Source of the DNA: Tetracentron sinense
Taxonomy: Eukaryota > Streptophyta > Magnoliopsida > Trochodendrales > Trochodendraceae
Reading direction: 5' to 3'
Length of the DNA stretch: 64,000 bases
Assembly: GCA_015143295.1 (NCBI GenBank)
Contig: CM026551.1
Span: 10,746,499-10,810,498 of the forward strand
Below the pieces are notes generated by a model. It ran no database searches, was not told the DNA's origin, and saw only the letters and a program-made list of their open reading frames with translations. This document shows positions 23,300 to 35,377 of the stretch, piece by piece (position 1 is the stretch's first letter; the number at the start of each line of letters is the position of its first letter). The position numbers and the translations under genes were made by a program.

Positions 23300-24251
23300 C
23301 CGATAATTATGATATTATCTTATATCTTAGTCGGAGTTGGTTACAAATACTATATTTCTCTATCTAAGATATATTTATTCGAATTCGGATTGCTGATAAG
23401 TAATTGAATATGAATTCGTATAGCCGGATAAGTAATTGGATACAAATTTTTTTAATTTTAATTTTTTTGGGTTAAGATTGGATACGAATTCAGATTTAGG
23501 GCTGCAATGTGTCAAGGTAAGACGGCCCATATTTGGATCAACTGATGCACCCAGTTTGAGCGCTTGAACTCTCTCCGCTTTCCCTTCTCGTTGAAATATG
23601 TAAAGCCAACCCAATAAGGGACTCCAAAGTTGGTGTCAGGCACATCTTGATCAACTACCATTTCACAGTGAGAAAGAATGGAGTAAGAGGAGAAATGTTA
23701 CTGAATGAACCCCCCTGACATTGTCTTCCAACTTCCAAGCAGAGGAGAAATGCTTCTGAATGAGCGCTGGCATTGTCAGCCTTCTTTATGTTCAAAGACA
23801 TTCCACAAATCCAAAACTTATACACTGGAAAGAAAGGAAAATAATCAAACATTGTCAGCCTTCTTTATGTTCAAAGACATTCCACTAATCCAAAATTTAT
23901 ACACTGGAAAGAAAGGAAAATAGCCAACTTCATCAGCCTTTGAATAGCAATTCATATTTCATACAATGAATCAATTACAGGAATCCCAATAAAAATGTTG
24001 CATAAATATAGTTAATGACACAATTAGGCTTTTAATTTAAGACTTTCCCTGAAACCATTTAGCCAATCCGGCCCTGACCGACCGGAGAAAAAATCATTTA
24101 TTCGAGACTTTTTGGAAAAAAATGGAAGAACTTTGGAACTAGGCTCACCCGGACACCGTTCAGCTCCTCTATCTAACTCATCTGGAGCTCAACTGTTACT
24201 AAAAGGGGCCAAGATGATCTATTTTTATAAGAATGAGATTGGTTTCGAGTT
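23300..24251. other. Region downstream of the MYC2-like gene
   Basis: Includes the probable 3' UTR of the minus-strand gene next to 24252. No other gene is seen. It contains the tandem duplication at 23771-23923. Confidence 0.45.
23771..23923. repeat. 79-bp tandem duplication
   Basis: CATTGTCAGCCTTCTTTATG starts at 23771 and again at 23850. The following TCAAAGACATTCCAC and ACACTGGAAAGAAAGG are nearly identical in both, with only a few substitutions, so the duplication is fairly recent. Confidence 0.9.
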
Positions 24252-26138
24252 CTATCTATTGCTTACTGATTGGGGCTCGGTTACTTTGGTTGATATAGCA
24301 ACCCTGAGCTGCTCCTGAGTGTAGTTTCTTCTTCCCATCTTCACTGTAACCTGTTGGATCATCAGATCCTTCACCACTGACATACTAGCATGATGCACTT
24401 CTAGGTCTAGCTCCTTTAGAGTCACCATCAGCCTTGCGGCAGGATGGTTCTTCTTGTTGCACCCGATTTGAATCATCGCTTCCAACCCCATTACCTTTAC
24501 TTCAATATCTGTTTCTGGAGATTTGTTTCCATGGTGATTCAAGACCTTGAGATTTTGATCTAATAGCCGAGGAACCAAACCAGAGTACTGAGATTCTTTA
24601 CTAGCTAAACCCTTTAGGGAATCCAGTTGGGATTGCAAGGCCTCTTTATCTGCTTCAGCAGTTTGAAGCTTCATATTAAGCTCATTGATGTACGTAATTG
24701 CATCGGCGAGAAGGGAGGCTTTGTCCATTTTTGATACATTTGGAACTACAGCTCGAAGAGAGTAGAATCTCTGGTTCAGCTTTTCTCGCCTCTGTCGCTC
24801 GGCCTCAACGTGGTTCAGAGGCTCCTCTCGGCCATTGGCAGGTTTTCTCCCCCGCTTCCGTGGCCGCTTCTCAGGGCCTACTACTCTGCTGCTCTCAGAT
24901 TCTCTAACTGAAGCTTCAAGATCAGAGTTTTCAGAATCTCCAGCACCACCATTCGATTTTACTACAGCAGAAGGTAAGATCACACCTGAGGTGAAGGAGA
25001 GCATTCCTTCTTCATTACTACTCCCCCTCTGTGAATTGGTTGAGATAATATTACTGCTCGAATTCCTCCTACTCTCTCCAAAATTCAGAATTTCCCCAGA
25101 TTCAATCTTCAATGAATGTGAGTTACTATCAAATCCGAATTTGGAGAAATTCAAATCTCTGGTTAAGAAGCTCTGCTTCTCCTTTTGCTGCTGGTGTTGG
25201 ATGTAATTTCTGCTAGGGTTTTCAGTCAAACTACTTGAACTAGGGTTTTCGAATTGAATTGGTTTCGAAATCTCCTGAAAATTGATAGGAGCAATAGCTG
25301 GAGCTCGATCAACAGATTCCCTAATTCGAACAACAGACGGATCAGAGATCAAGCCCTGATCCGTCTGCAATGGCCATGATCCGATTTCAATACTACTGAA
25401 ATTAAACAAAACCCTAACCTTATCCATCAGATCCGAGCTCGGTAAAATCAATTCGGTCGATCCCAATTCAAGAACACCACTCCCCGATGGTACACACACC
25501 ATCGTCTGCAATCCAAACACCTGCCCTTGCCTCACTCGCTCGCAAGACGAACTCGCCAGCCTCTCGCTTCCGGCGAGCCACAACGGAGCCGAAGCAACGA
25601 ACGCCTGACCAGGAAGCCCAACGCCATTGATGAACGACTGTGTCATCGAAACCAGAAAAAACCACTCCGTATCAGTAACCTCCTCATCAACAGCATCATC
25701 GGCCGAAGCTCGAACTCCAGAGATCAACGAGCTCAGCTCCCGGAGCACCTTTTTACGGTGGTCCTGTTCCGCCGCCGACGATGACGTAATTTTTTGGATC
25801 CGTTTATGTTCTTCTCCTTTGTAGTATCCGTCACCCCATCCGAGCATAGAATCGCCGGATGTCTGGACGGAGGATTGCCAGAAAATCGCGTAGGTCCAGT
25901 TCTCTCGAGAGAACTCGATAAGGGTATGGAGACGCTGCTGCAGATTCTCTTGATTGAGCAACAAAGACGATTGTGATTGGTTTAGGGTTTTGGTGGGATC
26001 GGCTGCAGTGTTTGTTGCTGGTGCAGAAGAGGAAGGAGGCCAGGTTAAAGGAGAATGATTGGATGACATGAAACCTTCCACCATCGATGCATTATCATCC
26101 GTCCAGAGATCCATCAGGGGATAGCGGTATTCCATCAT
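24252..26138 (-). CDS. MYC2: MYC2-like bHLH transcription factor
   Basis: A single intronless frame of 628 residues, as in plant MYC2/3/4. Residues about 65-248 form the bHLH-MYC_N domain ([31 protein letters not shown]), which includes the JAZ-interaction region. The acidic [20 protein letters not shown] at 148-167 falls in the transactivation segment that also contacts JAZ and MED25 in Arabidopsis MYC2. A basic KRPRKRGRK at 424-432 fits a nuclear signal. The bHLH at about 437-488 has the His443-Glu447-Arg451 triad for G-box contact. Residues about 540-622 form an ACT-like domain. The protein should act in the nucleus as a jasmonate-pathway regulator; this rests on family knowledge. All key residues I can name are present. 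It begins Met-Met; either could initiate. Whether it is the MYC2, MYC3 or MYC4 counterpart cannot be decided here. Confidence 0.93.
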   Translation of the reverse strand: MMEYRYPLMDLWTDDNASMVEGFMSSNHSPLTWPPSSSAPATNTAADPTKTLNQSQSSLLLNQENLQQRLHTLIEFSRENWTYAIFWQSSVQTSGDSMLGWGDGYYKGEEHKRIQKITSSSAAEQDHRKKVLRELSSLISGVRASADDAVDEEVTDTEWFFLVSMTQSFINGVGLPGQAFVASAPLWLAGSERLASSSCERVRQGQVFGLQTMVCVPSGSGVLELGSTELILPSSDLMDKVRVLFNFSSIEIGSWPLQTDQGLISDPSVVRIRESVDRAPAIAPINFQEISKPIQFENPSSSSLTENPSRNYIQHQQQKEKQSFLTRDLNFSKFGFDSNSHSLKIESGEILNFGESRRNSSSNIISTNSQRGSSNEEGMLSFTSGVILPSAVVKSNGGAGDSENSDLEASVRESESSRVVGPEKRPRKRGRKPANGREEPLNHVEAERQRREKLNQRFYSLRAVVPNVSKMDKASLLADAITYINELNMKLQTAEADKEALQSQLDSLKGLASKESQYSGLVPRLLDQNLKVLNHHGNKSPETDIEVKVMGLEAMIQIGCNKKNHPAARLMVTLKELDLEVHHASMSVVKDLMIQQVTVKMGRRNYTQEQLRVAISTKVTEPQSVSNR

Positions 26139-26454
26139 ACCAAATTACCGGGAAATCAGTTTTTGTTGGGAAAAGAAGAGGTTTATAAAACAGCCGGCAA
26201 ACCGGATTTTATTGTTTGGCGGTTTTGCCGGTGGGGTGAGAAGGGTTGTTAAGTATGTGAATTTGGAGTCCCGTTTTAAGTATATTTCAATGCGAAGGAC
26301 GTGGAAGAGAGAGAGAGGAAGTAGAAAGAAAAGGAAGCAGTTTCTTCGAAGCCTCCTCGATTGAATCGGAGCGTAAGAAAGAAAGTGCAAAAGGAAGCAG
26401 TTTCTTCGAAGCCTCATCGATTTAATCAGAGCGTAAAAAGCTAGCAGGCAAGGA
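26139..26454 (-). promoter_or_regulatory. 5' leader / proximal promoter of the MYC2-like gene
   Basis: Directly upstream of the start codon on the minus strand. It contains a TATA-like TTTTATAAACC (minus strand, at about 26180-26190), a GAGAGAGAG tract at about 26307 and the 60-bp tandem duplication at 26331-26440. The transcription start cannot be placed by eye. Confidence 0.45.
26331..26440. repeat. 60-bp tandem duplication upstream of MYC2-like
   Basis: AAGGAAGCAGTTTCTTCGAA occurs at 26331 and 26391, exactly 60 bp apart. The copies continue as GCCTCCTCGATTGAATCGGA and GCCTCATCGATTTAATCAGA. The duplication lies about 200-300 bp before the start codon. Confidence 0.9.
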
Positions 26455-26670
26455 AAATAGTCACCTCCTCGGCGGCCGAGGAGGTGAGTTACCGCCTCGT
26501 CCCCACTTTTTGGGCCACGTGTCCTCTTTTTTTCATTAACTGTGGTTACACCCCTAAGGTCACACAGTTTTTAGGGAAAATATTTTTAAAAAAAATTAAC
26601 CACTTTAAAAAAAATTACCACAGGAGGTGGTTAATTTTTTTAACCACAGGAGGTGGTTAATTTTTTTAAC
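26455..26670. mobile_element. Fragment of MULE-like MITE carrying a G-box
   Basis: Starts ATAGTCACCTCCTCGGCGG. In inverted orientation it matches the right half of the element at 60552-60819: the CCTCCTCGG hairpin, a CTCGTCCCC segment, GGGCCACGTGTCCTCTTT and a TTAACTGTGGTTA motif. The CACGTG at 26516-26521 is a canonical G-box about 380 bp upstream of the MYC2-like start codon. The far end is lost in an A/T-rich stretch. Confidence 0.65.
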
Positions 26671-26730
26671 CATAGCACGTTTATTTCGGACTGTAAAGAC
26701 CATAGCACGTTTATTTCGGACTGTAAAGAC
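26617..26730. repeat. Two consecutive short perfect tandem duplications
   Basis: A 26-bp unit (containing CAGGAGGTGGTTAATTTTTT) occurs at 26617-26642 and 26643-26668. A 30-bp unit (CATAGCACGTTTATTTCGGA then CTGTAAAGAC) occurs at 26671-26700 and 26701-26730. Both are essentially exact. Confidence 0.95.
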
Positions 26731-29234
26731 CAAAGACTATGCCGCCTGCCAAGATAATGAAGGGAATTTGGACTTTGCCTTTAAGAGGGTGCTGATATGT
26801 TGCTTTATGAACCATCTTAATCTATTACTATCACGTAAAATGAACAGACGGTTAGAATTTGTTTGGGTTTTTTCCTTGCCTTTCAAGTTTGGGATTATTC
26901 CCCGCCCCACCCAAAATACCCAAGTTTTAAAATCATAGCATTTTTTTTTATAATTCAGAATTTATTAAAAGTGTTAAATACTCATCCAATACCACTATAA
27001 TTTAGAAGAATTTCGTATAATTTTAAAAGAAGAGAAAAATAAGGATTTACATGAGGTGGGAGAAGCTCCTCACTCCTCCCATCTTCTTATCTTAGGAAGT
27101 TCCTCACGTTTTTCTCCTTTAATGGATGTTTTAAGATGAATTTAATCGGAGTGTTCTTTAAAAGAGATTTTAAAAAATCTATAAAATTCTGATTTTTTTC
27201 GTGTAGGATTATTATTGATCGATACTAGTTGATACACGTGGTCTATACACCTGCTTGATTTTGTTCCAGAAATTTCTGTACTAAAACATGTCAAAAAAAT
27301 TTTAGCTCTTATGAAGTGAAGTGCAGACACATAGAGTCGCTTTCTTTAAGACAATTCACGTCCCCCACATATGCAATGGATTACCAAATACAATGCCTCT
27401 AGGATACAATAGCTTCACAGATCTATCGTTGATTGTAGATGTGCACCTTCTACAATCGTACGCCGCTCTATTATCTCACCCAACAAATAGACCTGAAAAT
27501 AGAGAAAATCCGGAAGCAAAAAACAGAAAATGAATTTGTTTGTTAATGATACTCTAAATAGTATAGAAAATGTTTTTATAGAGAGAAAAAAATCCATTGA
27601 GTTTCCAAAACGGACTTACTAATTACAGGATTAAATCCTCATTAGTATACCCAAACGGTAATAAAATGGTAACAAAGTGATTAGACGATTGAGCTTAGAT
27701 AAAAATAAATAATATTTTATTTAATCAAAGACCCAACCCAGTCTGCTTGATCAACTCAACTCAGAGTACGTCTGTGCGCGTGTCAGTTTGGACATAACAT
27801 TGTGACAAGAGACTAGGGTAAACAACAAATTCAAAGGCCCAAACCTTCTTCCAACTCCACAACTTATAAGGAGATGAAAACTTTCCTACACTTTTGATGT
27901 AGGACTAAACGAAAACACCCAAAACACAAAAACCTTATTTTCCCTTTGGTTTTGAATCACCCAACTACACACCTAAACCACAACACTTGATACACTAGGT
28001 CGATACATATCGATATCGATCGATAAACTTGGTCAATATGGTCAATACAGGATGATACATATCGATACAAGTCATTATATTTTCCGTACATGTATCAATA
28101 CATCGTCTTCAACCTTGAAACACAACCAATATCGATATGAATTATCGACCCGATTTGTTAAGTATCGATCGTACATTGTAAACCATAAAAATTAAAGAGA
28201 AAACACATATAAAACCATCCACACATGAAATTTAAGGTTTAAAATCATAAATGCTACAATTATAAATTTTTTCCTTACATTAATCATACACATAATGATC
28301 TTAACCGATTCATTTTTAAACACCACAAGAAACCCAAAAATGGGTGTTATTCTTCGGTTATTGGCATTCTCTCACGGTCGTGATTACTAGTTTATTGGAA
28401 TGAAACTCTATTATGGAAATCTCAGTCGAAATAGTAGGTAATGAATTGGACTCAGTCGAAGTGGTAGTTTCTCTTGATCTAATGTCCATGTCCATTTCAG
28501 TTGTTGCTCTTGAATTATAGGTTTCCAAATTTTGAAGACTAGAATGGATGAACCATTCTACAATTTCTCGAATCATGAAATACCGGTGGGGGCAACCAAA
28601 ATGTTTTTTTTTCCTATTGTTGGAGTTTTTTTTTTTCTCAAAAAATAATTTCTACTGGACCACAAAAGTAACAAGAGTGATGTTATTAATCAACATTTTT
28701 AATGTTCTTTGTACTTGGCTTTGTTTAAAGTAGATTAGGAATGGTGATTGAGGGGTGATGTCATACCTTTGATAGTTAGAAATTTATTTCCTTATTATAG
28801 AACCTCTCAAGTATGGCATTTTTTTTTTTTGTTTTTATTGGTGTTATTATACGAAATATCTTTGGAACTTTTATTTTTCAAAGTTCTAATTATTTTTATT
28901 CATTCTATATGTTTAGGTCGAACAAAAACTATCAGCAAAGCTCATTTTTCCTCTGTATCATGTTTATGTGGAAGCATAGATGTGTTGTGTGTTAATTGTT
29001 AGGTACCATTCATTTGATCATTTTTTTCACAGAGTCGAAGGGGAACTACATTGCAATCTGAAGGTCGTACACAACTTGCCTCATAATAGACAACGGTGTA
29101 GGATTCACACACAACTCACCCAAGGATCTACACCTGGTGGTCAATCATATCTCACCCCGTTAATAGACCCTAGTTTAGGGATCATACACAACTCACCCAA
29201 GGATCCATACCAAAACTTATCCTTAGCATGGAAC
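26731..29234. other. 2.5 kb without a recognised gene
   Basis: A cluster of ATCGAT-rich text (GATACATATCGATATCGATC) at about 27995-28180 recalls the ATCGGTATCGG interior of the hAT-like element at 46810, but no ends are visible. CACACAACTCACCCAAGGATC-like text repeats at about 29105 and 29185. Open frames at 28358-28576 (-) and 28748-29002 (+) lack known motifs. Confidence 0.4.
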
Positions 29235-30230
29235 AAGATATGACATGCCTAGACCACGCCATCGAGAAGAGAATGTGGAGAAAGAGAAATAGCTCGGTTT
29301 GTCCACCCCTCCTGGCAAAGAAAAGAAAGCCAAGTTCAGAAAGCGAGGCATTGATCCCCAAGCACCGCTCAAACTAGGGAAAGGGAGGATGTGCCTGAGT
29401 ATGACATATTTAAGTAACTTAGGAAGATCCCGACGTAGATTTCCATTTGCAAACTGCTCGGCTTTCAATCTAACTCCTGTAGATGTCAAAACTAGACATA
29501 ATAGGGCAAAGCTGTGGAACTGGAAGGGACGACGACGCTCGATTATCGAGATTCATGGACCGTCTCGTGAAGATCTTCGATTCGAACCTTCACGATGCTT
29601 GAAAGGAATGGACAGGCGGAGACTTAATAGTGAATACAGACCCCCGATCAACAATTCAAGTTTCATTCAAGTCGTCACCTTAATTAAATATAAAAGCAAA
29701 TGAAAAGGAAAGATCAGGAAAATCGGAATTACATCACGTTGTTGAATGGTATGGGGACTTTAAATTAGCCTTCAAGTGTGAATTCGTCTTTGGGAATTAG
29801 CATGAGACCTCTGTAAACTCTTACAATTCTCTTTTATTCCTGACTCCCTCCTTGTTCTAAACAGTTGCCTGTAAGTTCAGCATAGAAATATCCATCGATG
29901 TTTTGGATTAGGAAAGACTAACTCCTAACTAGTTCAACTTTATAGGAGGACGAACCCCATTGAAACTCTGGGACTGGATCCGGATTTGGATATGAATCTG
30001 CAACTGGTTATGGAACATAAAGAGATTTCGCAGGCACTTAGTTATTGAATAGTCCACGGTATGGTTCTCGACACAATGATCGGATGCGATCAATAGAATA
30101 TATATGCACAGGCGGACGAATTCATGTTGCTGCTACCCGCCCTTGCTTCTAAGCGAGCGAAGCCCTCTTCTATTCATTGGATTAAGAAAAACGGGAGCGA
30201 TCAACTCTGATGGAGGTCGAGCACATCTCC
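29235..30230. other. Organelle-like block, possible mitochondrial insertion
   Basis: The block is markedly less AT-rich and less repetitive than both flanks. Its style (for example CTTCTAAGCGAGCGAAGCCC) resembles plant mitochondrial DNA. The longest frame (29299-29703, +) is basic with no domain I recognise and is not called a gene. No mitochondrial gene can be named, so this is a compositional guess. The right edge abuts the LTR-like block starting near 30240. Confidence 0.35.
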
Positions 30231-30239
30231 CCCCATTAA

Positions 30240-31600
30240 ACAATCCTAGCATGTTTAATTGTAGCAATTTTTATAACTTAGCAATATTAATTCATCATAC
30301 TCATAGTAATACCTTATAAAAAGTATTAATCAATTATTCAAATTAATAACAAGTGATCTCAGAGCTACTCTAATGTTTAGTTTCTAACAATAACATGAGT
30401 TGATAGATCATAACAATTTGCAAACAAGATGTATTAGTCTCATAAAATTTGTAGCTGCTCAACCATCTGAGCTCCTATGATTACCAATCATAGCCTTATG
30501 GAAATAACACTTACAAGACTTTCTGAAAAAAATACAAACATTGAGAGAATTGATACTATTTTCTAAAATAAATTAACTAAGAAAAGAAATGCTTGAAATT
30601 TTCTGTTAGACTCAAGCACTCATTAAAACAAAATTTTCTATAACTTATACCTTCATAAAAATGTATGAAATTCACTTTTCTAAAAATTAAATTCAAAATC
30701 CTTTTAAAATACATAAATATCCTAATTTATCCAGAAATATGTTTATAATAAAATATTTATTGAAACAAAATGATTTGCAGAGTTTCTAAACTGATAGCGC
30801 AGTCTAGAATGATTTTAGAAATTCAATAAAGATATAAATTTTTTTCAAAAATTCTAAAATTTATAGAGAATCTCCTAATCTCTTGGAAAGTTACACCTGA
30901 AACAGACTTTAAAAATAAATATTTCATAAATGCTTATAAATATTTTATTACCACTGGTTCGGGAAAAATACAGTCACACTACTTTCTTGAATTATTTTAA
31001 AAATATAATAAATATAGTAAATGATTTCTAAAAATTCTGAAATTTTATAAAATGTTCCCTAATCTCTTCGAATATTACGACTGAAACTTATTTTAAAAAT
31101 AATTATTTTGTAAATTTTAATAATTCTACCATTGCTACTGGTTCCTCAAGGTTTCTTCGAAAGTTATTGTTATTGTTGAGATATAACAATATTGTTCCTG
31201 GTTCCCAAGCCCTAATACGCTCTAATCCTTTCTATTATCTCCAACTCCCAATACAATAACATTCTCTTGATCTTTTCAAAATGATTAGATATAAACCTTA
31301 AACTCATAATTCCCTATTTATAGGCCTAAACAAGAGACCTAGACTAATATAAAGTCCCCTAGTTGGAATAGGGGTTTCCCAAAGCATAATACACTTAAAA
31401 TATCAATTTTCTGAAGAAAACCGCACACCCAGGCCGTCAAACAGCGCCACGGGCGATCGATCCCCACTTGGGGCAATCTATTGCTCACCGGCAATCGATC
31501 CCCCTTGGTGGGCGATCGATCGCCCCTCTTGATTTGAGCCAAACTTCAACAACCTTTGTTAAAGTATTTATAAAACCGCCACTACTATAGGGGTGTTTGG
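30240..31600 (-). mobile_element. Probable 3' LTR of a decayed Ty3/gypsy element
   Basis: On the minus strand GGCCTATAAATAGGGA (31311-31326) is a good TATA box, preceded by a GC-richer region with repeated GCGATCGATC motifs (31450-31530). A long A/T-rich stretch follows. The position 3' of the minus-strand pol remnants at 31880-32140 and 35690-36225 is where the 3' LTR of that element would lie. No clean ends or target duplication were found. Confidence 0.5.
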
Positions 31601-31879
31601 TTCTACTCCCTATTTTTTATTGTTTTTTTTTTGGATAGTATTGGTTCTACTCCCTGTATAAGTCCGATTTGAGTTATTCCTGTTTAATTTACTCTAACCT
31701 CAACTTAGGTAAAATATGACCAATTGCCCATTATAAAATTACCAAAATATCTTTACAAGTATAATTAATTAAGCAGTGCCACTACAACTTCCTTGTTTGA
31801 CTTGAAATAATCTTAACAAAGTAATAAAGTCAAAATAATGCTAAGGAGAGTAACCAAAAGCAATCTCGGAAGGAATTTT

Positions 31880-32140
31880 TCGGTTAAACAGTAGGTCATG
31901 GAGGAAATTTAGCTTCACGTTGAACTATGCCCCATTTCTTAGGCTTAATTCTTCCCAACAAGGCTCCGTAGTATGTTATCCAATGTTCCGTTAACAACTT
32001 CGTCCGTTTGAAGATGATATACACTACTATACCTTGAATTAGGTGCAAACCTTTTTCATAAAACTTTTAAATAATGACTAAGAAATTTTGTGCCCGATTT
32101 AATATAATTGACTTGGGAACACCATAAATTACGACATCTC
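31880..32140 (-). pseudogene. Ty3/gypsy integrase core remnant
   Basis: Minus-strand pieces in different frames read VIYGVPKSII, then YHLQTDEVVNGTLDN and ILRSLVG. They correspond to the integrase signature around the (GVPxSIxSDRD)...(YHPQTDGQTE) region of Ty3/gypsy elements. Stops and frameshifts break it and the catalytic Asp segment has decayed, so it is inactive. Confidence 0.75.
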
Positions 32141-32154
32141 AAAAGTAAAGAGTA

Positions 32155-32345
32155 GACACCCCGCCTCTTGCGTGAGTGGTAGGGGTGTGGCCTGAGGTCT
32201 AGGATCTAATCCTACCTGGTATGAGTTGGAAGAGCTGACCGTCTAACTCTACTAGACTAACTTCTGAACCGTCTGACTCTACTTAGACTACTACTCTAGG
32301 CACATGATATCTCTCCAAAAATGAAAAAAAGAAAAAAAGGTTGAT
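32155..32345 (+). repeat. SINE, same family as 56420-56540
   Basis: CACCCCGCCTCTTGCGTGAG, then GGTGTGGCCTGAGGTCTAGG, match the copy at 56420. A degenerate B-box (GGATCTAATCC) follows, and the tail is A-rich at about 32318-32338. No target duplication is evident. It sits between the integrase and RNase H remnants of the gypsy element. Confidence 0.6.
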
Positions 32346-32359
32346 GACTGACCGAACAG

Positions 32360-33060
32360 ATAGGTGAGGGAGAGAGGGAAAGAGGAATATCTATTTGATC
32401 CTCCCTGCTACCCTGATGACTTTTGATCACTTATGGCATCAATCGTTCTCTTAAGCCGTGAAGATGGTTGGATTTAATCACTGGACACGACGCAAATAGG
32501 AGTACTCGATCTATCAAGGGAAGCCTCGCGGCTCGTCTACCATCTACTGACCGGATGAAAGAACAGAATGGATTAAATGTCTGATTGACCGAACAGAGTG
32601 AGTGAATGGATTACCTTATCGTACTGAACGTCGGTTTCTTTGGCTTGGCTGTCTACTTGACTTGTTTGACTTGCGGACCGAACGATTTACCCTTCAATGT
32701 GCTGGTTGTTTGCTCTCTCAAGATCCTTAGCACCTGTCTTTGTTCCACTTGTAGACTCTACGTTGCTAGATCAAAAGCCTCTGACTCTACATGCTACATT
32801 CGAAGCTTGGAAACACCGGGGTCATGGAGGAGATAAGAAGTGCCCATTATAACGCATTGCCGATGCTTTTCCCCACGGCGTGCTACACTTTTGGCGGCCG
32901 CAGAGACGGCGGATGAAGTAGTGGATTGCAGCAGATGATACGTACTTGGAAATAACCAGATCATACCGCACTATGTGATAAATACATCGTCTCTTTACAA
33001 GGACCTCACATACTATCAAGTGTGTGATTGTTGGATTTAGAATCTTGAGATTTTAAAAAA
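32360..33060. other. Non-AT-rich block of unknown origin
   Basis: Composition differs from its neighbours, with stretches like AAGCCTCGCGGCTCGTCTAC and CTTTTGGCGGCCGCAGAGAC. The frames at 32606-32836 (+) and 32822-33019 (-) show no domain. It could be organelle-derived DNA, a captured fragment or decayed retroelement sequence; I cannot tell which. Confidence 0.3.
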
Positions 33061-33449
33061 CAGTGCACGGAAACTTGAGCTGTCCCTTCCTAAGTAAGCC
33101 TAACTATTTAAGTTGGTTTAGAGTCACATACGGCTCAAGGGAAAAAAAAAAATTAGGAAATAGTCAACTTACCCATGAAATCCATTTACAAATCTAAGGC
33201 GGGACCTTATTGGTCCAGCCCTACCTTAGGTTTAGAAATGGATTTTATGAGTCCGCTTATCACTACTCAAAAAAACTCTCTCCATTTGCTTTTCTTTTTG
33301 CAGACGTACTACCTTCCTTTCTCCTCTTTGTCAACCTGACCCAGTGACCAACTATTTCTAGTCAATTGCAATTGAACTCAACTGCACCACAAGTGTTGGG
33401 TTCAAACACGTGTCTCTTTTAATCATTATTAACTACCGTTAATATGTGC

Positions 33450-35095
33450 TAACTCTTAAGATTCAACAATCTAACTTTATTTATTAGGAAAAATATTAAC
33501 ACTAAGGTTTACCTTTTTTTAACAAGAGAATTTTTTTTGATAATATTTAACCCTTACGGTTAATATTAACCCTTAAGGAAAAAATATTAACCCATATTTA
33601 ACTCTAAGGGTTAATATTTTTTTAACAAGAATGATTTTGGGTTGATAATAACCCTTAGGGAAAAAATATTTAAAAAGGGGATGAATCTTAACTCAAGGTT
33701 AGATGCTTTAACCTTAAGAGTTATTGAATCTTAACTATAGTTAAAGGGAGTTAGAAGGGGGACATGTTAATTTTTTTTCTAAAAATCAAGGTTATATGCT
33801 TTAACCTCAAGGATTAGTGAATCTTAACTGCAGTTAAAGGGAGCTAAAGGGGACACATTAGTTTTTAAATTATTTTTTTCTAAAAACCAAGGTTAGATGC
33901 TTTAACCCTAAGAGTTAGTGAATCTTAACCACAGTTAAAGATAGTTAAAAGGGGGCACGTTAAATTTCTTTAAATACCAAGGTTAGATTCTTTAACCCTA
34001 AGAATTAGTGGACCCTAACCATAGTCAAAGGGAATTAAAATACAAGTTAACCTTAAGGGTTAGTGAATCTTAACCACAGTTAAAGATAGTTAAAAGGTGA
34101 TACGTTAAATTTCTCTAATACCAAGGGTAGATTCTTTAATCCTAAGAATTAGTCAACCCTAACCACAGTTAAAGGGAATTAAAATACAAGTTAACCCTAA
34201 AGGTTAGTGAATCTTAACCACAGTTAAACATAGTTAAAAGGGGACACGTTAAATTTCTTTAAATACCAAGGTTAGATTCTTTAACCCTAAGAATTAGTGA
34301 ACCCTAACCACATTTAAAGAGAATTAATATACAAATTAAAATTTTTAATTTTTTTCTTCTCAAAACTAAGGTTGGATGCTTTAACCCTAATAGTTAGTTG
34401 ATCTTAACCATAGTTAAATGGAATTAAAAGGGGACATGTTAAAATTTTAATTTTTTTAAAACCAAGGTTAGATGCTTCGATCTTAAAGGTTAGTGAGCCT
34501 TAACCATGGTTAAAAGGAGTTAAAAGGCACGTTAAATTTCTTTTATTTTTCTTTCTAAAAACCAATGTGAGATGTTTTAACCTTAAGAGTGAGTGAATCT
34601 TAACTATAATTAAAGGGAGTTAAAAAGGGACACATTAATTTTATTTAATCTTTTTTTTCTTCTAAAATCCAAGGTTATCTGCTTTAACGTTAATGGTTAA
34701 TGAATCTTAACTACAATTAAAGAGAGTTAAAAAGGGAACACGTTAATTCTTTTTCTTTGAAAAGCTAATGTTAGATGCTTTATTTCAAAGGGTGTGAATT
34801 TTAATCATAGTTAAAGGGAGTCAAAATGGGGCAAATTACCTACAAGGGTTAAAACTTGTTAATCATAGATTAAGGGCAATGAAAGGCTTTGTGAGGTTAT
34901 GAAATATCTTAGGGGTATAATAATCATTTTACTAACAATAACAAATGAAAGTGTAACAATACTATGGGTTGAGTTTGTTTGTCTAACCGTTGCAAAACCA
35001 TGAGTTAATTTATAATATTATTAAAAAGAAAACAGTTTATTTGCAATGCAGTTAGAATGTAGTAGCTATGGCAAAATCCCACTTTTTTAATCTCA
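33450..35095. mobile_element. Satellite-bearing TIR element, copy 1 (left end lost)
   Basis: About a dozen degenerate units of roughly 90-110 bp fill 33480-34830. Each contains AAGGTTAGATGCTTTAACCC, a GGTTAGTGAATCTTAACCA segment, AGTTAAAGGGAGTTAAAAGG and GGACACGTTAA. The right part (34850-35095) matches the right terminal region of the copy at 58252-59708, including AGGGCAATGAAAGGCTTTGT and GTTGCAAAACCATGAGTTAA. The left inverted terminus is not found. Confidence 0.75.
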
Positions 35096-35377
35096 TGGGC
35101 CTTGTGCAACTCTAAACCGACTTAAATAATTAGGTTTAGTTACTAAAGAACAGCAAGCTCAAGACTCAAGAGTTTTCGTCAGTTTCAATCATCTCGAGGA
35201 GAAATCTAACTTTCACACCTCTACAGTATGCACTATCGAGTGTTTTTAATCAATTCTTTTGTTTAAAAGTGTGATCAACAAGAAGAAAAATGAAGTCCAT
35301 ACCTCATTGTGTTTTTGACAATTCAAGTACAAAATTCATGCTCTCGTCATCCCATGGAGCACTTGGAATAAAAGAGG

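Noticed and set aside
28358-28576. 72-codon minus-strand frame
   Set aside because: Ser/Thr/Glu-rich text with no family I recognise and no neighbouring exons.
29299-29703. 134-codon frame as a gene
   Set aside because: No recognisable motif, and an antisense frame overlaps it. The block looks like organelle-type or otherwise foreign DNA.
33450-34870. CRISPR-like array of regular repeats
   Set aside because: The whole unit repeats and diverges with no unique spacers; it is a plant satellite within an element.
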